Both the position numbers and the translations under genes were made by a program. Of a stretch of 47,402 nt of DNA, positions 1 through 9,198 are shown piece after piece. Numbering within the stretch: position 1 is the stretch's first letter; every line of letters begins with the position of its first letter. The stretch comes from a virus, in the IMG/VR virus record IMGVR_UViG_3300044695_004323, positions 1-47,402 of that record. One strand, written 5' to 3'. Under the pieces are notes generated by a model, which did not search any database, was not told where the DNA came from, and was given only the letters and a program-made list of their open reading frames with translations.

Positions 1-2
1 GT

Positions 3-575
3 GCCTTGGTTGCTGGCGTGGCCAGCGTAAACGGGCAGACAGGGGCCGTAACCGTCAACGCTGGCGTATCCAGCGTCAACGGCCAAACCGGCAACGTGAA
101 TCTCAGCTTTTCCTCGCCTGGCCACACGCACACAGCCGGGGAGGTCGGACTGCCGTCGATTTCGGTCGGTGCCATTACCACAACGCAGGGCGCCTCCAGC
201 AGCGATTACTACGACGTGTGGGGGCTGTCCGTGAACCTGCCGTCCGCTGGCGCATACGATGTGCGGGTTGTTCTGTTGGGGGCAAGCACCAGCGCCGTGT
301 CTGGCGGCGCGCTGGTCGCTATCAACGGCTCGTCCTACGTGGGCTCTGCGCCACCAGTTGGCTACGCCCTATACGGCGGCGCCGAATTGGTTGGCAACAC
401 CGCACAGGCCATGTCTGCGTCTACGTCCGGCGCGTTGTCGGCTGCTTTTGTTTACGCCACATCCGCCGCTGCCACGCTGGCCGTTCGGTTCAACTCCGCC
501 TCTCCGCCAGACAACGCCCATCTAGTGCCCGGGTCGCACATTATCGCCATTCGGTGCGGCGACGGGCCGTCCTGA
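3..575 (+). CDS. Tail fibre / tail tip protein, 5' truncated
   Basis: The frame is open to the left edge, so the N-terminus is missing; the first usable codon in view is TTG at 6. Two copies of the motif SVNGQTG lie close together near residues 7 and 22, followed by an HTHT motif, an arrangement typical of phage tail fibre shaft and collar segments, where HxH pairs can bind metal. The rest is rich in Ala, Gly, Ser and Val, as expected for a beta-rich adhesin. It precedes a LamG-like gene in the same orientation, which supports a tail role. Receptor-binding function is inferred, not shown. Confidence 0.7.
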   Translation, partial: ALVAGVASVNGQTGAVTVNAGVSSVNGQTGNVNLSFSSPGHTHTAGEVGLPSISVGAITTTQGASSSDYYDVWGLSVNLPSAGAYDVRVVLLGASTSAVSGGALVAINGSSYVGSAPPVGYALYGGAELVGNTAQAMSASTSGALSAAFVYATSAAATLAVRFNSASPPDNAHLVPGSHIIAIRCGDGPS

Positions 576-602
576 CCGTCACTAGATCACCGAGGCAAGC
601 CC

Positions 603-2159
603 ATGTGTGCGATGAATCCACGGCTGCTGCGACCCAAGGCGAGCGGCTTCAACCCTAAGAGCATCGCCGGGCTTTCGCTGTGGCTGGACGCGGCCGACGC
701 CAGCACCGTGACCATTTCCACTGGCGTGTCAGTGTGGGCCGACAAGAGCGGCAACGGCCGCAACGCCTCCCAAGCCACGGGCGGCAAGCAGCCCGCCTAC
801 AGCAGCACCATCAACGGCAAAAACGTGGTGACGTTTCAGGGCACCGATGACACCATGCAAATCGGGGCGAACGCCGCTTTCAACGCGACGAGCCAGACGA
901 TCATTATCGTCGCACGCCAGAACGCGAACGCCAACCAGGCTTTGTGGTACAAGGCCGACAGCAACTCTGCGGTCGGCGTGATTACGAGATACCGCACTGC
1001 CAACGTATTTTGGCATTACCAGAAGAGTGACGGCACAGCGGAAACGCTGGCTGTTGCCAATACTAACTCTAACGTCAACGTATTTGCCACCGTGTTGGAG
1101 CCTGCAAATCAATCAGGCTTTGTGAACGGCACCCCGGTATCTACCGCCAACGTCACTACCGCCTATGACAACAACAGCGGGCCATGGCTGGGGTCGCGGC
1201 GAGACGTGGGCGAGTACCTGCAAGGTGACATTGCCGAGGTCTTGTTCTGGAACCGCGCGCTGACTGCCGCCGAGCGAGACAGGGTGCAGAAGTACCTTGG
1301 CAAAAAGTGGGGGATCACGGTTGCGTCAGTGCCAAGCGTGGCGAACCCTGAGGCGCAGGACTGGATTTCCAAGACTTACGTCAACGGCGGCACTGTCAGT
1401 GCGAGCACGGCAGCGGCGGTCAGCGCGTTCTGCGATGCCATTGACGCGGCATCCATCCGCGACCGCTTCTATCGGCTCAACCTGTTCGCCGGTACGGGGC
1501 TCAACGCCTGCCTCGTTCCGCTGTACCGTGGGCAGTCACGCACCGGCACGCAGTACGGGAACACCGCCGATACCAATACCAACTTTGTCAGCGGTGACTA
1601 CGTCGAAACGGGTGCCAGTGGCGGGCTGCAAGGACTACGAACGTCTACCAAACGGCTAGAGACGGGCCTTGCGCCGGCTGAGTTCAGCGGACACAACTTT
1701 CACGCCTCGTCGTATGAGTGCGCCACCAGCGATACGAGCTACGATCCATCGATGGGTGCCTGGCGCGGGGCCAACAGCACTGGCTTCTACATAGGCACAG
1801 CCGACAATACGACGCAAATCGATTTTTCACAAGTCAATAACGCTATTCGGGTGACGGCAACTCCCCCAAACGGCCATATCATTGGAACGCAGACGGGCAA
1901 TCGAACCGGGGCAGTCTTCCGCAACGGTGTTTCTGCTAGCACCAGCTACGTCGGCGGCGGAAACACCAGCTCTGACTGGTCGTTGGTTACTTGGGGGATT
2001 GCGATCTTCAGTTACCAAACGGCAGCCGGAACTTTCCCCGATTACTCCAGCGCGCGGCTAGGCGGATACTCCGTTGGCCTGTCCCTGAACGGCACGCAGG
2101 CTTCCGCCTTCTACACCGCTATGAACGCTTTCCAGACCTCGCTGACGAGGAACGTATGA
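603..2159 (+). CDS. LamG/concanavalin-like tail protein
   Basis: 518 residues. Residues about 16-235 have the pattern of a LamG-like jelly-roll (ISGL-type start, SLWLDAADAS, WADKSGNGRNA, then a beta-rich stretch ending in ALTAAERDRVQKYLGKKWGI). This pattern is common in phage adhesins that bind carbohydrate. The second half, starting near QDWISKTYVNGGTVSAS, is a separate beta-rich region that I cannot name. The start is the ATG at 603; an ATG at 612 is an alternative. The next gene overlaps its stop as ATGA, so the two are translationally coupled. Probable host-surface binding; the ligand is unknown. Confidence 0.7.
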   Translation: MCAMNPRLLRPKASGFNPKSIAGLSLWLDAADASTVTISTGVSVWADKSGNGRNASQATGGKQPAYSSTINGKNVVTFQGTDDTMQIGANAAFNATSQTIIIVARQNANANQALWYKADSNSAVGVITRYRTANVFWHYQKSDGTAETLAVANTNSNVNVFATVLEPANQSGFVNGTPVSTANVTTAYDNNSGPWLGSRRDVGEYLQGDIAEVLFWNRALTAAERDRVQKYLGKKWGITVASVPSVANPEAQDWISKTYVNGGTVSASTAAAVSAFCDAIDAASIRDRFYRLNLFAGTGLNACLVPLYRGQSRTGTQYGNTADTNTNFVSGDYVETGASGGLQGLRTSTKRLETGLAPAEFSGHNFHASSYECATSDTSYDPSMGAWRGANSTGFYIGTADNTTQIDFSQVNNAIRVTATPPNGHIIGTQTGNRTGAVFRNGVSASTSYVGGGNTSSDWSLVTWGIAIFSYQTAAGTFPDYSSARLGGYSVGLSLNGTQASAFYTAMNAFQTSLTRNV

Positions 2160-2470
2160 CGCTGGGCGACCTGACGCTACCGATCCCGCTAGAGACTGCC
2201 CGAGGGCTGGCTCTGGTGTTTACGCCGCAACTGGCGGCTCGGCTCGCGGAACTACACGCCGAGCATGGGACGACCAACTGCGTGCCAGTGCCGCAGGCTC
2301 TGACTGACGGCCGGTTGATGCTGTCGGCCGACGTTCTCACCGAAGTCGGGCCGGGCGGCCTGCTGTACGCCATGTGGGAGGCCGCAGACAAAGCCGTGCT
2401 GGGCGAGGCAGTTGAAGTGCTGCCGGCTGCGGAAGCCTTGGCGTTGTTGCCGCCGGAGCCGTCGCCATGA
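2156..2470 (+). CDS. Hypothetical protein, 104 aa, tail region
   Basis: Starts with ATG inside the stop codon of the LamG gene (ATGA at 2156-2159) and ends in the same kind of overlap with the next micro-gene. The frame is open upstream, but the coupled ATG is clearly the better start. The product is Leu/Ala/Glu-rich and probably helical, with no motif I recognise. Its position suggests a tail accessory or assembly role. Confidence 0.6.
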   Translation: MTLGDLTLPIPLETARGLALVFTPQLAARLAELHAEHGTTNCVPVPQALTDGRLMLSADVLTEVGPGGLLYAMWEAADKAVLGEAVEVLPAAEALALLPPEPSP

Positions 2471-2559
2471 CCCTCCGGCATTTCCTCCTGTTCATGGTCC
2501 TCTCCGCAGCCATCCTGGCCGCCATGATGGCCGGTTTTCTGGTGTTTCTGCGGGCCTAG
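2467..2559 (+). CDS. Membrane micro-protein, 30 aa
   Basis: A 30-codon frame beginning in an ATGA overlap at 2467-2470 and ending in TAG at 2557-2559. Nearly the whole product after MTLRH is one hydrophobic segment (LLFMVLSAAILAAMMAGFLV), ending in LRA, so it should span the membrane once. The exact coupling to the preceding gene argues that it is real despite its size. Function unknown; a holin-like or tail-associated role is speculative. Confidence 0.5.
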   Translation: MTLRHFLLFMVLSAAILAAMMAGFLVFLRA

Positions 2560-2584
2560 TTTCAGGGCAATAGTCCCTAGAGCC

Positions 2585-3472
2585 ATGCCTGCAACCACCT
2601 ACGCCAATCTCGTCCAGTACCTCATCGTCTCGTCCTACGGGGGCCCGCAGGACGCAGAGCAGAAGGACATTAAACAGGCCATCATCCGGGCCTACGACGA
2701 GCTGACCACCATGCGGGACTGGTCCTACTACCATGTCCACGGGCGGGTCATTTTGGAGGCCCCGTATTCGACCGGGACGGTCACCTCTAGCGGTGTGACC
2801 GTCACGCTGACCGGCGGAACGTGGCCCACATGGGCGGCTACTGGGGCGTACCTGAAGGTAGGCGAGGAAATCTGCCGCGTGGCCACCCGCAGCTCCGGGA
2901 GTGTGGTCGTCCTTGATTCAACGCTGAAGCTGAAGGCTGATGTCACAGGCGAGTCCTACACCCTGTACCGCAGTGTGTACCCGCTGCCGTCCGACTTCCG
3001 AAACATGGACGAGCCGAGCGACGAATACAACTGGTGGTCTGGCCTGTACGTGACTCCGGACGAGGCCATGAAGATCGAACGGGTGTCGAACTCCTCTGGC
3101 GAGCCGTACCACTGGACGGTCATCAAAGACCCGGACTCCGGCGGGTGGGCCATTAAGCTGATCGGCTATCCGACCAAGCAGGAAACCATCGACTTCACGT
3201 ATCGCCGCTCCGCCACGGACATTTCCTCGCTGGCCCCAGACAGTGCCACTGCCCTGGATATTCCGGCCCACATGTCCACGGCCATGCACAGCGCCGCTGA
3301 GTATTGGCTGGCCCGCATCCGCAAGACCGGCGAAGACAAGGCTTACCAGTTCTACCAGCGGGATCTCCGACTGGCGCTGGAGCAGGATCAGCTTGCCCCG
3401 CTTTCCGGACGTTCCCGTGAGATATGGCATGACGGTGGCTGGCGCAGCCCGCTGAGGCCCGACGTAGGATGA
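2585..3472 (+). CDS. Putative tail adaptor / tail tubular A-like protein
   Basis: 295 residues. The N-terminus is helical with an acidic/basic stretch (DAEQKDIKQAIIRAYDEL), followed by a beta-rich centre and a C-terminal helical part. It lies directly upstream of the nozzle-type tail protein, where podoviruses carry the head-tail adaptor (T7 gp11 or P22 gp4 position). The assignment rests on position and general layout, not on a diagnostic motif. It has its own ATG at 2585 after a short gap and couples to the next gene by ATGA. Confidence 0.45.
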   Translation: MPATTYANLVQYLIVSSYGGPQDAEQKDIKQAIIRAYDELTTMRDWSYYHVHGRVILEAPYSTGTVTSSGVTVTLTGGTWPTWAATGAYLKVGEEICRVATRSSGSVVVLDSTLKLKADVTGESYTLYRSVYPLPSDFRNMDEPSDEYNWWSGLYVTPDEAMKIERVSNSSGEPYHWTVIKDPDSGGWAIKLIGYPTKQETIDFTYRRSATDISSLAPDSATALDIPAHMSTAMHSAAEYWLARIRKTGEDKAYQFYQRDLRLALEQDQLAPLSGRSREIWHDGGWRSPLRPDVG

Positions 3473-3738
3473 TCGTCATCGACAAGTGGCAGGGCTTGGT
3501 CACCAACGCCTCGCCATACGCCATTGCTAGCGGTGCCGCGGTGACGCAAGTCAACGTGCAGGTCATCGTCCCAGGCCAACTGACAGTCCGGCCTGGCATG
3601 GTGGCGGCTACGTGGTCATCGTTGTCTGCTGGAACATCGCCTGTCAGGCGTGTGTTCCGCGCACCCTGCGGCGGAAGCGAGCGGCTGATTTACCAGGACG
3701 CGGCCGGCATTGTGAGAGCAGGCACAGGGCCAGCATGA
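3469..3738 (+). CDS. N-terminal piece of nozzle-type tail protein (separate reading frame)
   Basis: 89 residues, starting in an ATGA overlap with the preceding gene. The N-terminus (DKWQGLVTNASPYAI, then NVQVIVPGQLTVRPGM) looks like the opening strands of phage tail tubular B/nozzle proteins. It stops at TGA 3736-3738, where the large downstream gene begins in the -1 frame, again as ATGA. It may be a natural split of one tail protein, or joined to it by a -1 frameshift. Either way it belongs functionally with the next gene. Confidence 0.6.
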   Translation: MIVIDKWQGLVTNASPYAIASGAAVTQVNVQVIVPGQLTVRPGMVAATWSSLSAGTSPVRRVFRAPCGGSERLIYQDAAGIVRAGTGPA

Positions 3739-6326
3739 CGCTTGCAGCCAGGACCAGCGGTGGCGTGGTGGCGGCCGGCATTTCGGCCGCTGGCACCGGC
3801 TACACGGCTCCGCCGAGCGTCGGGTTCTCCGGCGGCGGCGGCGCTGGTGCAGCGGCCGTCGCCCACATGGCCGGCACGCAGATTGAATCGATTGTCATCA
3901 CCAATCAGGGGACGGGATACAGCAGCGCCCCGACTGTGTCTTTCACGGGTGGCGGCGGAACGGGGGCTGCGGCGACAGCGGCGGTGTTCTCCGGCACCCT
4001 GCTGCCGATGTCATTTTTTCAGGGGCGGTCAGGCGAGGTCTATGGCGTCGATGGTGCCGGGAGAGGGGTTCGCATCGACTGCGGAGCCACGCAGGCCATC
4101 AGCATTGGCGTTCAGAAGCCCGCCTTGGCCCCGGCTGTGACGGCGGCGGCGACGGTGACCGGCAGGCATGTGGCCGCCATCCAGCTCGTCCGGAGCGGCA
4201 TCGGCTATCACTCCACGCCGAGCGTGACCATCAGCGGCGGAACGCCGACCAAGGCCGCAACCGGGCGAGCCGTTATGCGTAACGGGCGGCTGGAGGCGGT
4301 GATCGTTCAGGAGGCCGGAGCCGGGTATAAGTCGCAGCCGAGCGTCACTATTAATGGAGGCTTTGCCAGCGAGCCATCCTTCGGCCTGTCTGTTTCCGGC
4401 AAAGTGGATTCGGTTTCGATTGTCAGCGGCGGCGCGGGATACGTTTCCGACGAAACCAAATCCCCAACCGTCGTCTTCAGCACGGCACAAGGCCTGACGA
4501 ATGCTTACGCCGTTCCGCTAGTAGATGAGCAGGGGAGGATCTCTGCCATCCAGGTTCTGGCGGCCGGCACTGGCGCCACTACGACAGGCGTTACGGCTTC
4601 CATTGTCGGCGGCGATGGCTCCGGGGCATCTCTGGCCGTCTCGCTGCGCTATACCGTCACTGGCGCAACGGTGATCTCCGGCGGTACGTCGCATGCAACG
4701 CCGCCAGTGTTGACCTTTCGGCCAGCCTTGCCGGACGCAAGTGGCTTTGGCGGGCTGGCCTCGGCAACGATTTCGTCTGGCGCCGTGACCGGTGTAACGA
4801 TCATTGCCGGAGGCGATTACGCTGCGCCGCCATCCCTGGTTGTCGAAGACACGCGGGCCGACGCGGTAGCCGTTTTGGAGCCTGGCGTCCTCGGTAAATA
4901 CTTCTGCGCCGTTCGCTACGTGGACGAAGCCAGGAACTCAGTGTCGTCAATCTCTGACCTGAAGGAGGTGGAGACGCTGAACGGATCGGATGGCTTCTCA
5001 TGGTCATTCACCCACACGGCCGTTGACCCGCGGGTCAGCGCCATGGAGCTGTGGCGAACAACGGCCAACCAGGCTGTCCTGCTGTACCGCGTTGCAACCA
5101 TCAAACGAACGGACCCTGAGTGGAGTGCGGGGTACACCGACACACTGGCCGACCGCAGCCTGACTGACGCCGACCGAGCCGGCTACGCCATGATGCCCGT
5201 CACGCTCCCAAGCGGCCAGATCAACGCCCGTCGCTTCGGCGTCCTGCCAGGCAACTATGCGGTCGGCGTCATGTTTCAGGACAGGGCCTGGTTTGCAGCC
5301 GACACGTCAGGCAATGCTCCAAACAGCCTGATGTTTTCGGAGGTTGACGAGCCTGAGAGTGTGCCGCTTGAAAACGAAATCGTCTTGCAGGAGAACGCAG
5401 GCGAGAGGGACTCTATCGTCACGCTAGTGCCCCTGGGTGGCGAGATGCTGATAGCCCAGACCGGCCACCTGTACTCGCTGAGGTACGTGGCGCAGCCGGT
5501 CATTGACGCCTCCTTCACCCTGGTCGCCTACCGCGGCGTACTGAACTCCCGATGCGCTGCGGTAATGGGTGGAGTGGCGTTCTTTGCCGACAGCTATGGG
5601 GTGTATGCGTTTGACGGTTCGCAGGAAAAGCCGCTCTCGGCGGCCGTGGACAACTACTGGCGTGACGGCGTTATCGATTTCAGCAAGTCTCACTTGTTCC
5701 ACGTCTCCACGGACTACGACACCAAGGTTGTCCGCTTCCACTATTGCAAGTCCGGCGACTCCGAGCCGACACGCGCCCTTTGCCACTGCCTTGCCACGGA
5801 GGCGTGGTGGGAGGAGGAGTATCCAGCGGCCGTGACGGCGTCAGCTCCGGCCGTGATGGCGGGCAGGCGGTCCAAGGTTTTCGGCACCGGGGCGGGGGGG
5901 TTCTTTAAGGCCAGCGGAACCAGCGACACGGCAGGATCGGTTGCCTGGCTCTACCGTTCCGGCAACATGGTCCTGAACAATGATCCGGCCCGCAGCATCG
6001 GATTTGTCTACAGCCCCACTGCGACATCGACTCCCTTGCGGCTCTCGCTTCACTACAACGGCAGCACGGCAGCTAGGACGAACGCGGTTGCATCCGACCG
6101 CGGGAATGGCTTTGTCAGTGCGGCCGGCGCAACGCAGGCCGTGCTAGATATGGCCTCTACACGTTCCTCGCTTGGCCCGGCCACAGGTTACGCCCAGGCC
6201 ATGTTTGCGGGCCGCTTAGATCCGCGTTCGGCCGGGGCTGATCGCCACGTCGCCATTGGCATGGCCGGAACACAGTCGGCATCGCCCGTCAAGATCCACG
6301 GCGTAACCGTAGAGGGAGTCGGCTGA
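3735..6326 (+). CDS. Large nozzle / tail tubular B-like protein with inserted repeats
   Basis: 863 residues from the ATG at 3735, which is coupled to the preceding stop; the frame is open further upstream but that part overlaps the 89-residue gene. The first half holds about seven degenerate repeats of roughly 40-45 residues with the core GxGYxxxPxVxFxGGG, a beta-rich adhesin-like array. From about residue 375 onward comes a region resembling the beta-propeller part of podoviral tail-nozzle proteins (GKYFCAVRYVDEARNSVSS, then MELWRT, YSLRYV, and GVAFFADSYGVYAFDG). It probably forms the distal tail tube. The repeat insert is unusual for this family. Confidence 0.6.
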   Translation: MTLAARTSGGVVAAGISAAGTGYTAPPSVGFSGGGGAGAAAVAHMAGTQIESIVITNQGTGYSSAPTVSFTGGGGTGAAATAAVFSGTLLPMSFFQGRSGEVYGVDGAGRGVRIDCGATQAISIGVQKPALAPAVTAAATVTGRHVAAIQLVRSGIGYHSTPSVTISGGTPTKAATGRAVMRNGRLEAVIVQEAGAGYKSQPSVTINGGFASEPSFGLSVSGKVDSVSIVSGGAGYVSDETKSPTVVFSTAQGLTNAYAVPLVDEQGRISAIQVLAAGTGATTTGVTASIVGGDGSGASLAVSLRYTVTGATVISGGTSHATPPVLTFRPALPDASGFGGLASATISSGAVTGVTIIAGGDYAAPPSLVVEDTRADAVAVLEPGVLGKYFCAVRYVDEARNSVSSISDLKEVETLNGSDGFSWSFTHTAVDPRVSAMELWRTTANQAVLLYRVATIKRTDPEWSAGYTDTLADRSLTDADRAGYAMMPVTLPSGQINARRFGVLPGNYAVGVMFQDRAWFAADTSGNAPNSLMFSEVDEPESVPLENEIVLQENAGERDSIVTLVPLGGEMLIAQTGHLYSLRYVAQPVIDASFTLVAYRGVLNSRCAAVMGGVAFFADSYGVYAFDGSQEKPLSAAVDNYWRDGVIDFSKSHLFHVSTDYDTKVVRFHYCKSGDSEPTRALCHCLATEAWWEEEYPAAVTASAPAVMAGRRSKVFGTGAGGFFKASGTSDTAGSVAWLYRSGNMVLNNDPARSIGFVYSPTATSTPLRLSLHYNGSTAARTNAVASDRGNGFVSAAGATQAVLDMASTRSSLGPATGYAQAMFAGRLDPRSAGADRHVAIGMAGTQSASPVKIHGVTVEGVG

Positions 6327-7522
6327 TGCTTACGCAGATGATGCCGGCTCTCATCGACGCCCTCAGGCAAGCGTTGCCGCCTGCTGCGATTGGCCCCCTG
6401 GCTCAGTCTCTAGGCAACTGTGCGCAGCCGCTGACGCACCGGGCTGGCATCAATCTTCCGGGGGCCCGCCGGGCCAATCAAAACGGCACTGTGGGCAGCG
6501 GCGCCTGGAACCCGTCGCAGTACCAAAACCTCTTTCCTGGGGGCGACACGTACAACTCAGCCAACTACCACACACAGGTGGACATCGGCGGGATGAACGT
6601 GAACTGGAATGAAGGCAACCGCTACGACTCGCAGTTCTATTTTCCGACCAATCAGGTCTTTCAGCAGAATCAGTATTTCGGCGGCCCGACCATTAACAAC
6701 ACGGGCGGCGCCAACATTGACTACATCACCAATGAGTACTTCGACGGCGACACCATCAACGTCACCAACTTGACGACGACAGTCATTAATGGCGACCCAG
6801 TTGCGGGGCCGGCTGGACCGCCCGGGGCTCCCGGAAAAGACGGTCAGCGCGGCGCGCCAGGAGCGCCCGGTGTTGGCTTTGGTGCGCTGCCTCCTGGATT
6901 CTTTGGGCCGATCCGCTACCTGTCTGGCGACCCCGATGTCCAGTTTCAGACTCGCCTGCCCATGAAGAAGCACAGGTACATCAAGGATGCCTGGGTGCGA
7001 AAGGAGATCACGGTTGGCGTGCCCACTAACGCCATCTCTGGCGGCACTGTCACCGTGACGGCGAGTTCAACAAACTTCACCATTCCGACTAACGCCATAT
7101 CTGGCGGCACGCTGACATTCTCCCCGGAGCCCGTCCAGGTTGTCGTCCCAACCGCGCTGACATTTGACCCCGAAGCCTGCGCCGTGACGGTCAGCGCAAC
7201 CACCACCTTCTGGGCGTTTCCCTATTTGCCCTCCTACCAGACCGTCAATGGGCAGGCGGCAAGCACGCAGACGGTTACGGTGGCCGCTACCACGGCCGTT
7301 ACGGCGTCCTTGTCTTCGGTGGCTGCTAACGCCATGACCATTTACGCCGCCACCACGGCCGCCAGCCAGAAAGCGTCAGTGCAGGCAGCCGGCGGGTTTG
7401 TGATCAAGGGGGCAGACGCGGATTTCTGGGAGCGGAACCCGGACACCGTGGAGGTTTCCCACATCACAAACAAGAAACTGGCCGGCATTAAGTCCGTGGA
7501 CATAACGGTTTACCGGAAATAG
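6326..7522 (+). CDS. Tail protein with collagen-like repeat
   Basis: 398 residues; the A of its ATG is the last base of the preceding TGA. The N-terminus is a short amphipathic helix, the middle is Asn/Tyr/Thr-rich, and there is a run of Gly-X-Y triplets (GPAGPPGAPGKDGQRGAPGA) typical of collagen-like trimerisation stalks in phage fibres. A nine-residue motif, PTNAISGGT, occurs twice close together in the second half. Likely a trimeric fibre or appendage. Function is inferred from the composition and from the adjacent tail genes. Confidence 0.6.
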   Translation: MLTQMMPALIDALRQALPPAAIGPLAQSLGNCAQPLTHRAGINLPGARRANQNGTVGSGAWNPSQYQNLFPGGDTYNSANYHTQVDIGGMNVNWNEGNRYDSQFYFPTNQVFQQNQYFGGPTINNTGGANIDYITNEYFDGDTINVTNLTTTVINGDPVAGPAGPPGAPGKDGQRGAPGAPGVGFGALPPGFFGPIRYLSGDPDVQFQTRLPMKKHRYIKDAWVRKEITVGVPTNAISGGTVTVTASSTNFTIPTNAISGGTLTFSPEPVQVVVPTALTFDPEACAVTVSATTTFWAFPYLPSYQTVNGQAASTQTVTVAATTAVTASLSSVAANAMTIYAATTAASQKASVQAAGGFVIKGADADFWERNPDTVEVSHITNKKLAGIKSVDITVYRK

Positions 7523-7546
7523 GGACATTAGTAGGTAGGAGACATC

Positions 7547-8869
7547 ATGTTTCGACCCTTGAACTCACGGTCTGGCGGCGGCTCTGGCCAGTACCGGTTT
7601 AGCGGCAGCCCCGAGGCCATCCTGGCTGCATCCAACGCCCACCAGGCCGAGATGCAGGCCAATGCCCAGATCGGCGCTGCGCAGGCCCAGGCTGCCGGGC
7701 AGGCGGCCATGGCACAAGCCAACCAGAACGCCGCCCTGTACCAGCAGCCAGCCAACTTCGCCAACGCATTCGGCAACGCATACAACTCATACGCCCAAGG
7801 GATGGGCGGTGCATACGCCGCCCAGGCTGGCGGGCTGGGCAGCATTGCCACAGCTCTCGCCAATGAGCGTGGCAACCTGTATGGCGCCAACGCCATGATG
7901 GAAGCCGCCCGAATGGGGGCCCTTGGCAACCTTGGTTCGGCCGGCATTGGGGCCTACGGATCCATGGGCAACGCGGCCATGGGGGCATGGGCTCAGAACC
8001 AAAACGCCTACAACAACGCTGCGGCCACCATGCACGCAGCCAATCAGTCTGGCCTGGCTGGATACGGAGCTGCTAACGCCGCAGCGCAGGGCAACGCCTT
8101 GGCCTCCCAGGCGTCTGCGGCAGGAAACATCGGCGCGGCCAGGGCTGGGGCCATGGGCCAGATCGGCCGCGCCCAGATTGGCGCTAATGCGATTGCCGGG
8201 CTTGGCCTTGGAAGCCCGGGGTTCGGAGGATCATTCAGCGCAAATGGCGTCGGCGGCCCCATTGGCAGCGGATCATTCTCTGGCCAGGGCATCGTCCCTA
8301 CTCCTTCTCCCGGCGGCGGCATGGGCCGATTTATGACCGAAGCCGATGTGTTCGGGGGCGGCCCACTTTCAGGGCTCAGCGGCAGCGTGAGCGATCCTGG
8401 CATCGTCAGCGGACTTCAGTTCAACGCCAGGGCCGGGATGAGGCAGCTGGATGACCAGCACTACTCATCCCGTGGCATGCCGTCCCAGATGATGAACCAA
8501 GGGCTCGCCGGGCTGCTTGCCCTGACCAATCAGTCGCAGGGCGCCCTTCGTTCCGGCGCTAATCAGTTCTACGACAACCAGAGGTACGCAGGCGATCAGG
8601 CCATGAGCCGTTTCGATACGCTTGCGAGCGGAGTCCAGGGCGGCCTTGGCGGTGCGATGATGGGGCTGCAATCAGGATTTAACACGGTTGGCAACCAGAT
8701 CCAGGGCATGTGGGACAACTCTCTCGCCAACCTTCCGCAGTTTACGACTCCCAGCAGTCAGCTCCGGAGAGCCCGTGACGCCCAGATGCTCCAGGAGCGG
8801 TACAGAAACGAAGACAACGCCGCCGGCCGCCCTATGGGCGCCCGTTTCCCAACAGTCCGCTACATGTGA
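7547..8869 (+). CDS. Ala/Gly/Gln/Asn-rich internal virion-type protein
   Basis: 440 residues, strongly enriched in Ala, Gly, Gln, Asn and Met, with long helical stretches such as NAQIGAAQAQAAGQAAMAQA. Low-complexity helical proteins like this, placed after the tail genes and before a very large protein, are typical of podoviral ejection (internal virion) proteins. The start ATG at 7547 follows a good Shine-Dalgarno sequence (TAGGAG). It overlaps the next gene by TGATG. Exact function not determined. Confidence 0.55.
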   Translation: MFRPLNSRSGGGSGQYRFSGSPEAILAASNAHQAEMQANAQIGAAQAQAAGQAAMAQANQNAALYQQPANFANAFGNAYNSYAQGMGGAYAAQAGGLGSIATALANERGNLYGANAMMEAARMGALGNLGSAGIGAYGSMGNAAMGAWAQNQNAYNNAAATMHAANQSGLAGYGAANAAAQGNALASQASAAGNIGAARAGAMGQIGRAQIGANAIAGLGLGSPGFGGSFSANGVGGPIGSGSFSGQGIVPTPSPGGGMGRFMTEADVFGGGPLSGLSGSVSDPGIVSGLQFNARAGMRQLDDQHYSSRGMPSQMMNQGLAGLLALTNQSQGALRSGANQFYDNQRYAGDQAMSRFDTLASGVQGGLGGAMMGLQSGFNTVGNQIQGMWDNSLANLPQFTTPSSQLRRARDAQMLQERYRNEDNAAGRPMGARFPTVRYM

Positions 8870-9198
8870 TGCAACTCACATACAACACCAACCTGCCGTT
8901 TCAGCCTCCTGTCCCAGACAGGCAGCAGGCGCTTGAGAGCCTGGCTGCCGCCCCCAGGCACCCGCAATACGGGTCCAACTACGCGGACCTCAGCCGGGCG
9001 TACGCCATGGAAAATGCCGGGAACTACAACCGCGCAGCAGACCAGGCGAACTTCGCCTACGCCGCTGGGCAGCAAGGCGCGCAACAGCAGCTTGCGCTCA
9101 GTGGCCTGCGAGCCATGGCCGACGAACAACAGCTCCAGCGAGGCCTTGGCATGTCTAGGCTTCAGACACTTCAGGGAGCGCTCAGCGCACTCCTATGA
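8869..9198 (+). CDS. Small Gln/Ala-rich virion-region protein
   Basis: 109 residues from the ATG in a TGATG overlap; an in-frame GTG lies three bases upstream. The product has the same Ala/Gln/Asn-rich helical composition as its neighbours (QANFAYAAGQQGAQQQLAL) and no catalytic motif. It is probably part of the internal virion group. It couples to the next gene by ATGA. Confidence 0.5.
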   Translation: MQLTYNTNLPFQPPVPDRQQALESLAAAPRHPQYGSNYADLSRAYAMENAGNYNRAADQANFAYAAGQQGAQQQLALSGLRAMADEQQLQRGLGMSRLQTLQGALSALL

